Under the pieces are notes generated by a model. The model was not told the DNA's origin. It was given only the letters and a program-made list of their open reading frames with translations, and made no database searches. A stretch of DNA of 64,000 nt from Ralstonia sp. RRA (GTDB lineage Bacteria; Pseudomonadota; Gammaproteobacteria; Burkholderiales; Burkholderiaceae), in NCBI RefSeq assembly GCF_037023145.1, contig NZ_CP146091.1, positions 3,596,001 to 3,660,000 of the forward strand. Direction: 5' to 3'. The position numbers were made by a program, and so were the translations under genes. Of this stretch, positions 9,289-17,531 are shown piece after piece (position 1 is the stretch's first letter; every line of letters starts with the position of its first letter).

Positions 9289-9311
9289 CCCCGCCGGTTG
9301 GCGGGGTTTTT
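9289..9311 (+). terminator. Rho-independent terminator of the small gene 9036-9257
   Basis: CCCCGCC-GGTT-GGCGGGG stem-loop with a perfect 7-bp stem, followed by five T. It lies 31 bp after the stop codon. Confidence 0.9.
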
Positions 9312-9330
9312 GTTTGTGTGGAGACGCTGA

Positions 9331-9651
9331 TCAGGAGAACACTGCCAGCCCGTGCTTCTGCACAAGCTGCAGCAGGCGCGCCGCGATACCACTGGGTTTC
9401 TTGTCACCCTGCTCCCACTGCCGCACCGTCGACGTTGTGGTGTTGAGATAGGCAGCAAACACACTCTGGCTGACGTTGACCGATTTGCGGATACGCGCGA
9501 TTGCCTGTGCATCGAACTCAGGCACGGGCTCGAGACAGAGTTCGTCGTACTCGCGCATGGTTGTCTTGTCGATGAGCTTGGCGCGATGCAGACCGGACGC
9601 GGCGCTGTGGATGGCTGCGGCGGCATCGCTCTTGAAACGTGTCTTAGTCAT
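9331..9651 (-). CDS. HigA/NadS-like XRE-family antitoxin
   Basis: 106 residues. A helix-turn-helix of the XRE type occupies about residues 50-100 (IARIRKSVNVSQSVFAAYLNTTTSTVRQWEQGDKKPSG). The N-terminal half (FKSDAAAAIHSAASGLHRAKLIDKTTMREYDELC) is the toxin-binding arm seen in HigA2/NadS-type antitoxins. The gene is second after the toxin, overlapping it by 8 bp, the reversed (HigBA) order. It should bind the palindrome at 10026-10044 and repress the pair. Confidence 0.88.
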   Translation of the reverse strand: MTKTRFKSDAAAAIHSAASGLHRAKLIDKTTMREYDELCLEPVPEFDAQAIARIRKSVNVSQSVFAAYLNTTTSTVRQWEQGDKKPSGIAARLLQLVQKHGLAVFS

Positions 9652-10009
9652 GGCAAATCTCCACCAACTCTTTTAGCGCGATCAACGAGTCCACTTCTGC
9701 ATCGCGAAGCCCACCAAAATCAGCGGCCAGCTTCCGGAATGCCTTCAGTTCCCGGCCATCGATGTTGTCGCGGTCACTCTTGGCGAACAGGAAGACAAAG
9801 AACCAGGAATGGCCGATCTTGTTGACGACGATGCCGCGTCTGCGGTTTTGGTCCAGGCGCTTCTTCCAGACGTTGCCGCCCAGGTCGTCCCCCATGCCTT
9901 GCATCAACTGCTTTGCCGCGCGACACAGGTCGATGTCATGGATACCAGCGGTTTTCGCTGCTTTGCTAAACCACTTCGTTTTGAATACACGCTGTACGGA
10001 TGGCGTCAT
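9644..10009 (-). CDS. RelE/HigB-like toxin
   Basis: 121 residues from the ATG at 10009; an in-frame ATG at 10021 would add four residues, and neither has a good ribosome binding site. Features of RelE/HigB2-like mRNA interferases: FKTKWFSKAAKTAGIHDIDLC at the start, then KKRLDQNRRRGIVVNKIGHSWFFVFLFAKSDR, a basic beta-sheet core, and a C-terminal helix. This group cleaves mRNA on the ribosome. First gene of a toxin-antitoxin operon with the XRE protein. Confidence 0.85.
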   Translation of the reverse strand: MTPSVQRVFKTKWFSKAAKTAGIHDIDLCRAAKQLMQGMGDDLGGNVWKKRLDQNRRRGIVVNKIGHSWFFVFLFAKSDRDNIDGRELKAFRKLAADFGGLRDAEVDSLIALKELVEICHD

Positions 10010-10025
10010 GGTGCGGCTCATTAAC

Positions 10026-10044
10026 TATACCACTTGGTGGTATA
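10026..10044. promoter_or_regulatory. perfect palindromic operator of the toxin-antitoxin operon
   Basis: TATACCAC-TTG-GTGGTATA, 8-bp perfect arms with a 3-bp centre, directly before the toxin start. On the minus strand the right half supplies TATAGT (10029-10024), a good -10 box, so bound antitoxin would cover the promoter. Confidence 0.75.
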
Positions 10045-10305
10045 GGTTGAGTTGACCCACTAAGGGGACGGAGACCGCAACTTAGCCAATGGCATTGGCT
10101 ATCACTATCGGAATTGGCCGCAAACTTCTGCGCGGGACTTCTGCGTCGAAGCCGAGCCCCTATGGAACCAGAAGGACGTATCCCAGAGACGGGCGGGGAT
10201 GCCGGTAACAAGCCACCAGCCAAAACGACTACCCAAGAACGCCATGCAGTGCCCTGTGGCATCCTGAGCCCCGCAGATTTCTGACGCAGTCCAACGGGAG
10301 CTGTC

Positions 10306-10962
10306 TTGAAGATCGACCACATCGCCTTCGCAGCGCAATCTCTCGACCAGGCGCACGCGTATGCCTTGCAGAGGTTCGGCGTGAAGCTGCCAGCCGGAGG
10401 CAAGCATCCCTTGATGGGAACGCACAACCTGGTGACGCGGATTGCGCCGGGCATCTTCCTCGAATTCATTGCCATTGACCCGGAAGCACCCGCGCCAAAC
10501 CGGACCCGCTGGTTTGCGCTGGACCGCCTCATGCAGGAAGGCAAGCTGGAAGACGCGCCCCTGTTGTTTGGCTGGGTTGCCAGCCTTCCCGGTTTGGCAC
10601 GCAACGCGATCGAGTCACCGCAACATGAGCTGCTTGAGGTGTCTCGCGGTGGTCTGCGATGGCACTTCTTCCACCGCAAGGATGGTGAGGCGGAAGCCGG
10701 TGGATGCCTGCCGGCCATGATCGACTGGGCCGGAGGTAATAGCCCCGTCGACAACATGCAGGATGTCGGCCTCCACCTGAACCAATTCCAACTCGCCCAT
10801 CCGGAGATGGCCGCCATTCGCGCAAAGCTGGATGGATTGGGCTGGGATGCAGCCTGCCCGGAGAATCGGTATGTCGCATTTGCCGATGCGGCGCAGCCTG
10901 CATTGACGCTCGTGCTCGACACGCCGAATGGGCGCGTGCAGATCGAGGGCGGCGGCGTGTAA
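10306..10962 (+). CDS. VOC/glyoxalase-like domain protein (PF13468 type)
   Basis: 218 residues with a TTG start supported by ACGGGAG seven bases upstream. The opening IDHIAFAAQSLDQAHAYALQRFGVKLPAGGKH and the loop GTHNLVTRI..GIFLEFIAIDP match the glyoxalase_3-like fold found in single-copy cytoplasmic proteins of unknown substrate. The end LVLDTPNGRVQIEG is the second module's last strand. It stands alone between the toxin-antitoxin pair and a convergent LysR gene. Confidence 0.7.
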   Translation: MKIDHIAFAAQSLDQAHAYALQRFGVKLPAGGKHPLMGTHNLVTRIAPGIFLEFIAIDPEAPAPNRTRWFALDRLMQEGKLEDAPLLFGWVASLPGLARNAIESPQHELLEVSRGGLRWHFFHRKDGEAEAGGCLPAMIDWAGGNSPVDNMQDVGLHLNQFQLAHPEMAAIRAKLDGLGWDAACPENRYVAFADAAQPALTLVLDTPNGRVQIEGGGV

Positions 10963-10973
10963 CTGCTGGCCGA

Positions 10974-11882
10974 TCAGGCCGCGCGATCCCAACCGGTTCC
11001 GATCACGCGCCGCTCTCCGACCCGGTGCCGCGTAGAGAACCCTTCACGAATACATTGCCCCAGCGCCTGCGCCGCTGCACTCGCGCCCTGAGCGGGCAAT
11101 AGCAGGCTGATTGCAAACATCGGCAGTTCGGGCAGGCCGGCTTCGGGCCCGATGATGTCCAGATCCGCTGGCACCGTTGGCGTGAGCCACGCCGTGACAG
11201 CCAACCCGGTACGCACTGTCGCGGTGGTCGCTTCGATATTGCCGCTCTCAAACACCGTGCGCCATTCAATGCCGTGCTCGCCCAGCACCTTGAGCACACG
11301 GGCGCGGAAGGCGCAGCTCTCATCCACCATCGACAGGGGCAGTGGCCGCTTCGCATGCACGTTGCCGCCGCGTGCGCCCACCCATACCAGGCGCTCCACG
11401 CACAGGCATTCACCGGTGGCTTCGTCCACCGGGGCTTCGACCACCGCGACGTCCAGTTCGCCGCGCGCGATGCCCTCGGCCAGCTCGGGTGATGTGCCAC
11501 ACACGATGGTCAGCTCCACCGACGGCCACGCCTCGGTAAACGCCTTGAAGATGGGCGGCAAGATCGTGCCGACCAGGTCATACGGCACGCCCAGGCGCAC
11601 CGGACCCTGCAACGGGCGTGCGGCCATGTCGGCCCAGACTTCATCGTTGAGCGCGAGCAGGCGCTTGGCGCGGCCGAGGAAGCGCTCACCCGCGTGAGTG
11701 AGTTCAAGCCGTCGGCCGTCGCGCTCGAACAGGCGGCATTCGAAGGCGTCTTCGAGCCGCTTGATCTGCTGGCTGACGGCGCCCTGCGTGAGGTGCAGCG
11801 CATTGGCCGCCACCGTCATGCTGGCGTTTTCCGCCACGGCAACGAAGGTGCGGACGAGGGTGATGTCGAGGTTCTTGGCCAT
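10974..11882 (-). CDS. LysR-family transcriptional regulator
   Basis: 302 residues. Winged helix at about residues 5-65: LVRTFVAVAENASMTVAANALHLTQGAVSQQIKRLEDAFECRLFERD, all family landmarks present. The effector domain follows (PVRLGVPYDLVGTILPPI..). It is divergent from the LysE-type exporter gene, with 103 bp between the two starts, the classic LysR/target arrangement, so it probably controls that exporter in response to an amino acid or related solute. Confidence 0.92.
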   Translation of the reverse strand: MAKNLDITLVRTFVAVAENASMTVAANALHLTQGAVSQQIKRLEDAFECRLFERDGRRLELTHAGERFLGRAKRLLALNDEVWADMAARPLQGPVRLGVPYDLVGTILPPIFKAFTEAWPSVELTIVCGTSPELAEGIARGELDVAVVEAPVDEATGECLCVERLVWVGARGGNVHAKRPLPLSMVDESCAFRARVLKVLGEHGIEWRTVFESGNIEATTATVRTGLAVTAWLTPTVPADLDIIGPEAGLPELPMFAISLLLPAQGASAAAQALGQCIREGFSTRHRVGERRVIGTGWDRAA

Positions 11883-11985
11883 CGATGCATTCTAGGTGCT
11901 AATGCATGACATCAAAAACCTTCGATTTGCTAATGGTTTGCGGCGCTCTACAGTGGGGCGTCCATCACGCGCCCCGGGTGCCTTC

Positions 11986-12594
11986 ATGCCAGCCGACCTG
12001 CTTCCCTCTATTGCGCCGCTCGTGCTGTTTGCCGTGGTGTCGACGGTGTCACCGGGCGGTGCCACCACGCTGGCGACGGCATCAGGCTCGCAGTTCGGGT
12101 TTCGGCGCTCGATTCCGTTGATGGTGGGGATTGCCGTGGGGCTGGCCTCGCTGGCGGCGGGTGCTTCGGCGGGCTTGGCCGGATTGCTGCTGGCCGCGCC
12201 AGGGCTGCTGCTGGTGATGAAGGCAGCGGGTTCCGCCTACCTGCTCTGGCTCGCGTGGAAGGTGGCGCGTAGCGGGCCGCCCAACCTGAACGCCAACGCC
12301 ACCGTGCCCACCACGCTGCTCGGCGGTGCGTGCCTGCTGTGGCTGAACCCGAAGGGCTGGGCGATGGCGCTGGGCGCGGCGGCCTCGTTTGCGATGCTGG
12401 CGAACGGCCCGCTAAAACTGGCGATGCTGTTGGGCGCGACCTTCGGGCTGGCGGCACTCGCATCGCTGTCGCTGTGGTGCGCGGCGGGCATTGTGCTGGC
12501 GCGGCTGCTAAAGACGCCGCGCCAGTGGCGTGTGCTCAATGCGGTGTTGGGCGTGCTGCTGGCCACCTCCATCGCGCCGATGTGGATGTCCTGA
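11986..12594 (+). CDS. LysE/RhtB-family exporter
   Basis: 202 residues from the ATG at 11986 with about six membrane helices. The N-terminal signature VSPGGATTLATASGSQFGFRRSIPLMVGIAVG replaces the usual PGP with SPGG but keeps the family spacing, and AAGSAYLLWLAWKVARSG plus NPKGWAMALGAAASF follow. The family exports basic or small neutral amino acids. Divergent from a LysR regulator; its stop codon abuts that of the convergent aldehyde dehydrogenase gene with no gap. Confidence 0.85.
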   Translation: MPADLLPSIAPLVLFAVVSTVSPGGATTLATASGSQFGFRRSIPLMVGIAVGLASLAAGASAGLAGLLLAAPGLLLVMKAAGSAYLLWLAWKVARSGPPNLNANATVPTTLLGGACLLWLNPKGWAMALGAAASFAMLANGPLKLAMLLGATFGLAALASLSLWCAAGIVLARLLKTPRQWRVLNAVLGVLLATSIAPMWMS

Positions 12595-14019
12595 TCAGCG
12601 CATCAGCAGCTTCATCATCGAGTCGAACGTCTTGCCGTACGGCGCGCGGAACATGCCCAGCCCGTTGAGCTTCGCTTGCTTGAACACCGGCTTCATCTTC
12701 GAGAACCGCTCGAACCCGTGGATGCCGTGATACGCGCCCATGCCGCTGGCGCCCACGCCGCCAAACGGCAAGTCGTCCTGCGCCACGTGCAACAGCGTCT
12801 CATTGATGCACACGCCGCCGGCAATGGTGCTGGCCATCACGCGGTCAACGGTGCTGCCGTTGCGCTCGAACAGGTACAGCGCCAGCGGACGCGGGCGGGC
12901 GTTGATGTAGTCGATCGCTTCACCCAGCGTGCGGTACGGCACCAGCGGCAGCAGCGGGCCGAAGATCTCTTCCTGCATGACGCGCATCGCGTCGGTGCCG
13001 CCGGTGATGAGCGCAGGCGGGAATTGCCGCGTGTCTGCGCTGGGCGCGGTATTGGTGAGCGGCAGTACCTGGGCGCCCTGCTCGCGCGCCTCGTCGGCCA
13101 GGCTGGTCATGCGCTGGAAGTGGCGCGGGCTGATGATCGTCGTGTAGTCGCGGTTGCTCGCCATGTTGGGGTACATCTTGCCGACCAGCTTGCGTGCAGC
13201 TTCGATAAAGCGTTGCTCGGTGCCGGCGGGCAGCAGCACGTAGTCGGGTGCCACGCAGGTCTGCCCCGCATTGAGCAGCTTGCCGACCAGCGTGCGTTCC
13301 ACCGCGCGATCAAAGTCCGCATCGGGCCCGATGATGGTGGGCGACTTGCCGCCCAGTTCCAGCGTCACCGGCGTGAGGTTGTCTGCCGCCGCACGCATGA
13401 CGTGGTGGCCAACGTTGGTCGAGCCCGTAAACAACAGATGGTCGAACGGCAGCCGCGAGAACGCCTCGGCCACGGCGGCATCGCCATTGATGACGCGCAC
13501 TTCATCGGCGGCAAAGTGGCGCTCGACCAGATCGGCAAACAGCGCGGAGAAGCGCGGCGTGTATTCCGAGAGCTTCACCATCGCCCGGTTGCCCGCGGTG
13601 AGTGCAGAGACGAGCGGCCCGATGGTCAGATAGATCGGGTAGTTCCACGGCACGACGATGCCCGCCACGCCCAGCGGCTGCGGAATCAGCCGCGTGCTGG
13701 CGGGCCGGAACCACAGGCTCACGCCGCGCCGCTGCACGCGCATCCAGCGCTTGCCATGCGACAGCGCGTGCTTGATGCCGTCCACGCTCGGGAAGATTTC
13801 CAGCAACTCGGTTTCCTGCCGCGAGCGGTTGCCGAAGTCTGCGCTGACGGCCTGGACGATGGCATCACGGTTGTCCATGACGAGGCGCTTGAGGCGCTCC
13901 AGCCGGTCGCGGCGCACGGGCCACGCGGGCAGCATGTCGGTCTGGTGGGCGGCGCGCATGGCCTCAAAGGTTTGCTGCATGCGCAGCAGGTGCGGGGCGG
14001 GCAGGTCGGCAGGTTGCAT
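12595..14019 (-). CDS. aldehyde dehydrogenase, coniferyl-aldehyde dehydrogenase-like
   Basis: 474 residues from the ATG at 14019, chosen for the ribosome binding site CCAGGAG; longer frames to 14175 are not supported. Landmarks: IVVPWNYPIYLTIGPLVSAL, FTGSTNVGHHV (cofactor loop), LELGGKSPTIIG (general-base Glu) and NAGQTCVAPDYVL with the catalytic Cys. The short length and the GQTCVAPDY form place it in the CalB/membrane-type ALDH branch that oxidises aryl or fatty aldehydes using NAD(P)+. The divergent GMC alcohol dehydrogenase suggests a joint alcohol-aldehyde-acid route. Confidence 0.88.
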   Translation of the reverse strand: MQPADLPAPHLLRMQQTFEAMRAAHQTDMLPAWPVRRDRLERLKRLVMDNRDAIVQAVSADFGNRSRQETELLEIFPSVDGIKHALSHGKRWMRVQRRGVSLWFRPASTRLIPQPLGVAGIVVPWNYPIYLTIGPLVSALTAGNRAMVKLSEYTPRFSALFADLVERHFAADEVRVINGDAAVAEAFSRLPFDHLLFTGSTNVGHHVMRAAADNLTPVTLELGGKSPTIIGPDADFDRAVERTLVGKLLNAGQTCVAPDYVLLPAGTEQRFIEAARKLVGKMYPNMASNRDYTTIISPRHFQRMTSLADEAREQGAQVLPLTNTAPSADTRQFPPALITGGTDAMRVMQEEIFGPLLPLVPYRTLGEAIDYINARPRPLALYLFERNGSTVDRVMASTIAGGVCINETLLHVAQDDLPFGGVGASGMGAYHGIHGFERFSKMKPVFKQAKLNGLGMFRAPYGKTFDSMMKLLMR

Positions 14020-14366
14020 GGTGATGCTCCTGGCAAGGGTGGGTGCAATTGCAAAGGAGTATGGTCGCCCGGGTCGCCTTGCGAAGCCCTGATACGGCCG
14101 CACCGTGTGCGGCATGGCGCCCTCGCAGTCGCCAGGGCAGCCGCACATCGGCCGTGGAATATCGCGATGCAGCATGCCGCATTGCCAAGTGCGGCAGGCC
14201 TGTCGGCCCAGTCGCTGTCGATTTTGCTGCGTGACATCGAACGATGCCTCTAATGCGGGTTAGCCCGACCGTTTGAAACAACCCGTGGCGCCTAGGATGT
14301 GAGTTCGTGACCGGCAGCCAGCCGGCGGCGGCGCTCGCCCAATAAAAAACACATCCGGAGACACCC

Positions 14367-16085
14367 ATGGCCAACGATTCGCTCACCTTCGACTACGTCA
14401 TCGTCGGCGCCGGCTCGGCCGGTTGCGCGCTGGCTGCTCGCCTGACAGAAGACCCGGATGTGACGGTTGCCCTGCTCGAAGCCGGGCCGCATGACCACCA
14501 CTTCTCGGTGTGGGTGCCGGCGGGGTGTGCCGCATCGCTGCCGTTCAAGAACAAGCGCAACTACGGGTTTGAGACCGTGCCCCAGCCCGGCCTGGGCGGG
14601 CGCCAGGGCTACCAGCCGCGTGGGCGCGGGCTGGGCGGCAGCTCGTCGCTCAACGCGATGATCTACATCCGCGGCACGCACAACGACTACGACCACTGGG
14701 CCGCGCTCGGCTGCACCGGCTGGGGCTGGAACGACGTGCTGCCCTACTTCAAACGTTCGGAAGGCAACGAACGCTTTGCCGGCCGCGATGACGACGCACT
14801 GCACGGCGGCACCGGCCCGCTGCACGTGAGCGACCTGCGCACCGGCAACCCGATCGCCCGCCGCTTTGTCGATGCCGCCGCCGCCGCCGGCTACCGCTGC
14901 AACGACGATTTCAACGGCCCCGACCAGGAAGGCGTAGGCCCGTACCAAGTCACGCAATACAACGGCGAGCGCTGGAACGCTGCACGCGCCTATCTGCACG
15001 GTGGCGACAAGACGGACACCACCTACAACCGTGGCCGCCGCCAATTGACGGTGCTGCCCGACACGCAGGCGCTGCGCATCGTGTTCGAAGGCAAGCGCGC
15101 GACGGGCGTGGTGGTGGATCGCGGTGGCCGCACCGAGACCCTGCAGGCGCGGCGCGAGGTGATCGTGTCTTCTGGCGCGTTCGGCTCGCCGCAGTTGCTG
15201 ATGGCCTCGGGCGTGGGCCCGGCCGAGCACCTGCGCTCACTCGGCATCCCGGTCGTGCAGGACCTGCCCGGTGTCGGCCAGAACCTGCAAGACCACCTCG
15301 ACATCATCCTGCACAAGAAGACCTTCAACCTGGACTTGATCGGCTATTCACTGCGCGGCAGCGTGCACATGCTGGGCGAGATCCTGCGCTATCGCCGCGA
15401 GCGGCGCGGCATGATCGCCACCAATTTTGCCGAGGCCGGCGGCTTCATCAAGAGCCGCCCCGATCTGGCCGAACCCGATTTGCAACTGCACTTCGTGGTC
15501 GCCATGGCCGACAACCACAACCGCACGTTCAACTACGGCCACGGCTATTCATGCCACGTGTGCGTGCTGCGCCCGAAGAGCCGCGGCGAGGTGCGCCTGG
15601 CGACAACCGATACGCGCGATGCACCGCTCATCGATCCGAAGTTCCTGTCCGACCCGGACGACATGAACGGCATGCTGGCAGGCTTCCGCGCGGTGAAGCG
15701 CATCTTCGCGCAGCAGCCGCTGGCCGAGCTGGGCGGGCGTGAACTGTATTCGAGTGGGATTCGAGGAGATGGCTCCGACGACGAAGCCGTGCGCGCACTG
15801 ATCCGCCAGCACGCAGACACCATCTATCACCCGGTAGGCACCTGCAAGATGGGCAGCGCCGACGATGCGATGGCCGTGGTGGATCCGGAACTGCGTGTGC
15901 GTGGCGTGAGCGGCCTGCGCGTCGTCGACGGCTCGGTCATGCCCACGCTGATTGGTGGTAACACCAACGCCCCGATCATCATGATTGCCGAGCGTGCGGC
16001 GGACTTGATCCGCCAGGGCGGACGCCCGACGCTGAATGTAGCGGCAGGGACTTCTGCGCAAACCACGGCGGCCGCGGTGCACTAA
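14367..16085 (+). CDS. GMC-family FAD alcohol dehydrogenase (AlkJ/choline dehydrogenase-like)
   Basis: 572 residues, with CCGGAGACACCC before the ATG. FAD motif DYVIVGAGSAGCALAARL at about residues 10-27, GMC signature 1 GRGLGGSSSLNAMIYIRG, signature 2 SSGAFGSPQLLMASGVGP, and the active-site pair His/Asn in IYHPVGTCKMG and GGNTNAPIIMIAERAADLI. AlkJ-like enzymes oxidise aliphatic or polyethylene-glycol-type alcohols. Divergent from an aldehyde dehydrogenase; the 347-bp gap between them must hold both promoters. I see only a weak TTGAAA-N14-TAGGAT pair (14273-14298) there. Confidence 0.9.
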   Translation: MANDSLTFDYVIVGAGSAGCALAARLTEDPDVTVALLEAGPHDHHFSVWVPAGCAASLPFKNKRNYGFETVPQPGLGGRQGYQPRGRGLGGSSSLNAMIYIRGTHNDYDHWAALGCTGWGWNDVLPYFKRSEGNERFAGRDDDALHGGTGPLHVSDLRTGNPIARRFVDAAAAAGYRCNDDFNGPDQEGVGPYQVTQYNGERWNAARAYLHGGDKTDTTYNRGRRQLTVLPDTQALRIVFEGKRATGVVVDRGGRTETLQARREVIVSSGAFGSPQLLMASGVGPAEHLRSLGIPVVQDLPGVGQNLQDHLDIILHKKTFNLDLIGYSLRGSVHMLGEILRYRRERRGMIATNFAEAGGFIKSRPDLAEPDLQLHFVVAMADNHNRTFNYGHGYSCHVCVLRPKSRGEVRLATTDTRDAPLIDPKFLSDPDDMNGMLAGFRAVKRIFAQQPLAELGGRELYSSGIRGDGSDDEAVRALIRQHADTIYHPVGTCKMGSADDAMAVVDPELRVRGVSGLRVVDGSVMPTLIGGNTNAPIIMIAERAADLIRQGGRPTLNVAAGTSAQTTAAAVH

Positions 16086-16154
16086 GCAACAGAACATGCC
16101 TTGGCGCTAACTCACGCACACCGTTGGTGTGGCCGTACCTTGCCCTAGATGGCG

Positions 16155-16247
16155 CCTTGAATTTCTGTTGCAGGGAGGAAAAAGAAGGGAGGCTGTCTGA
16201 GCGCAGCGAGTTTGCCTCCCTTCCCTCCCTGCGACAGAAATTCAAGG
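16155..16247. repeat. large imperfect hairpin (about 35 bp arms), probable dispersed repeat or terminator
   Basis: The arms start CCTTGAATTTCTGT and end ACAGAAATTCAAGG, with a G/A-rich stretch (GCAGGGAGG, AAGGGAGGC) mirrored by GCCTCCCTT and CCTCCCTGC. The loop is about 20 bases. It lies between the GMC gene and a minus-strand gene, so it could stop transcription from both sides. Confidence 0.7.
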
Positions 16248-16283
16248 AGGGGGTCGCCATCTCGGGCGCGCCTTTCTTTGCTT

Positions 16284-16309
16284 ACTTTCTTTGGCAAGAC
16301 AAAGAAAGT
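16284..16309. repeat. second hairpin ACTTTCTTTG/CAAAGAAAGT, same intergenic repeat unit
   Basis: Perfect 10-bp arms with a 6-base loop, 36 bp after the large hairpin. The unit TTTCTTTGcttACTTTCTTTGGC is reminiscent of short intergenic repeats common in Burkholderiaceae genomes; that is recollection, not a search result. Not a CDS. Confidence 0.55.
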
Positions 16310-16369
16310 GAGTCAGCCCCGGCAGGGGATGAAACAAGGATGAACCAACAACATCCATCCCCGCTCGGA

Positions 16370-17275
16370 TCAGTTACCAGCGCTATCAGTCGGCGTATTG
16401 AACGAGTCCCGCAGCAAATAGCTCATCGGCACTTCCAGATTCACGCCATTCGGCGGAATCGGCTGCTGAAACCACTTCTTGTAAAGCTTCGGCACCTCGC
16501 CATCCACGATCAGCCGCGTCATCGACTGGTCGATCATCTTCTTGAACTCCGGATCCTGCTTGCTGAGCATGATCGCGTACGACGACACCAGCTGCGTCTT
16601 GCCGGCCACCGTGAAGTCCGCCGGGTTCTTGGCCGTGGCACGCATGCCCGAGAGCAGGATGTCATCACCCGCAAACGCATTGGCACGGCCATCAGCCAGC
16701 ATGGCGAAGGCGCTACGCAGATCGTTGGCATCCACCACCCGCATCGTCATGCCGCTCTCATTGAGCTTGCGTGCCAGCTCCGCATTGGTCGACCCACGCG
16801 CCGCCACCACCGTCTTGCCGTTCAGGTCTTCCCACTGCTGAATGCCCGAGTTCGCCTTGACCAGCATGCGCCCCTTGGTGATGTAGTGCGGAATGGTGAA
16901 GGCCACCTTCTCGCGGCGATCCGGCGAGTTGTTGGTCGAGCCGCATTCCATGTCGGCCTTGCCCGAGGTGATCACGTCCATACGGGTGGCGGCCGTCACC
17001 GGCATGTACTGCACCTTCAGGTCCGGGCGCTTGAGCGACGTGCGCAGCGAATCGATCAGCCGCGAGCAGATGTCGATCGTGTAGCCGACCGGCTTGGTGC
17101 CGTCGAGGTACGAGAACGGGATGGAGTCTTCACGGTAGGCCACGCGCACCGTGCCGGAATCGCGGATGCGATCGAGCGTTGGGGTGGAAGCCACTGCGTT
17201 GGAAGCGGAAACAGCAAAGAACGCCGCAGGAACGGCAAGCGCGGCCAGCAGCCACGTGCGCGCAGGGAACAGCAT
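16370..17275 (-). CDS. GltI-like periplasmic glutamate/aspartate-binding protein (orphan)
   Basis: 301 residues from the ATG at 17275. Signal peptide up to about residue 26 (AVSASNAVA). Mature part has the GltI pattern: LDRIRDSGTVRVAYREDSIPFSYLDGTKPVGYTIDICSRL, GKADMECGSTNNSPDRREKVAFTIPHYITKGRMLV and KKWFQQPIPPNGVNLEVPMSYLLRD. No permease or ATPase gene is adjacent; it is a close paralogue of 17532-18428 and a cousin of 47175-48080. It may deliver to a transporter encoded elsewhere or serve as a chemosensory binding protein. Confidence 0.88.
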   Translation of the reverse strand: MLFPARTWLLAALAVPAAFFAVSASNAVASTPTLDRIRDSGTVRVAYREDSIPFSYLDGTKPVGYTIDICSRLIDSLRTSLKRPDLKVQYMPVTAATRMDVITSGKADMECGSTNNSPDRREKVAFTIPHYITKGRMLVKANSGIQQWEDLNGKTVVAARGSTNAELARKLNESGMTMRVVDANDLRSAFAMLADGRANAFAGDDILLSGMRATAKNPADFTVAGKTQLVSSYAIMLSKQDPEFKKMIDQSMTRLIVDGEVPKLYKKWFQQPIPPNGVNLEVPMSYLLRDSFNTPTDSAGN

Positions 17276-17531
17276 CGTCAAAGGTCCTAGGAGAGAGTTA
17301 GGGCTCTAATGGCACGACTTGCTGCGCCGTTGCCCTGTCGGCGCTGCAATCTTCGCAATCGTTTGCCCAGCAGGGCCGAGCCGATTGCGCAGAACCGGCT
17401 TGCGCGCCGTCACTCCCCCGGGGAATGCCAAAACGTGAAGCAATGTCACGCGCCGCCATGGGCGCGCATTATGGCCTGATTGCGGGTATACCCTCAAGCA
17501 CCTTCGCGGTGCATGGATCCCGGGTGTTGCG

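Noticed and set aside
14273..14298. TTGAAA-N14-TAGGAT as promoter of the GMC gene
   Set aside because: The spacer is too short for a normal sigma-70 site; kept only as a remark under the gene.
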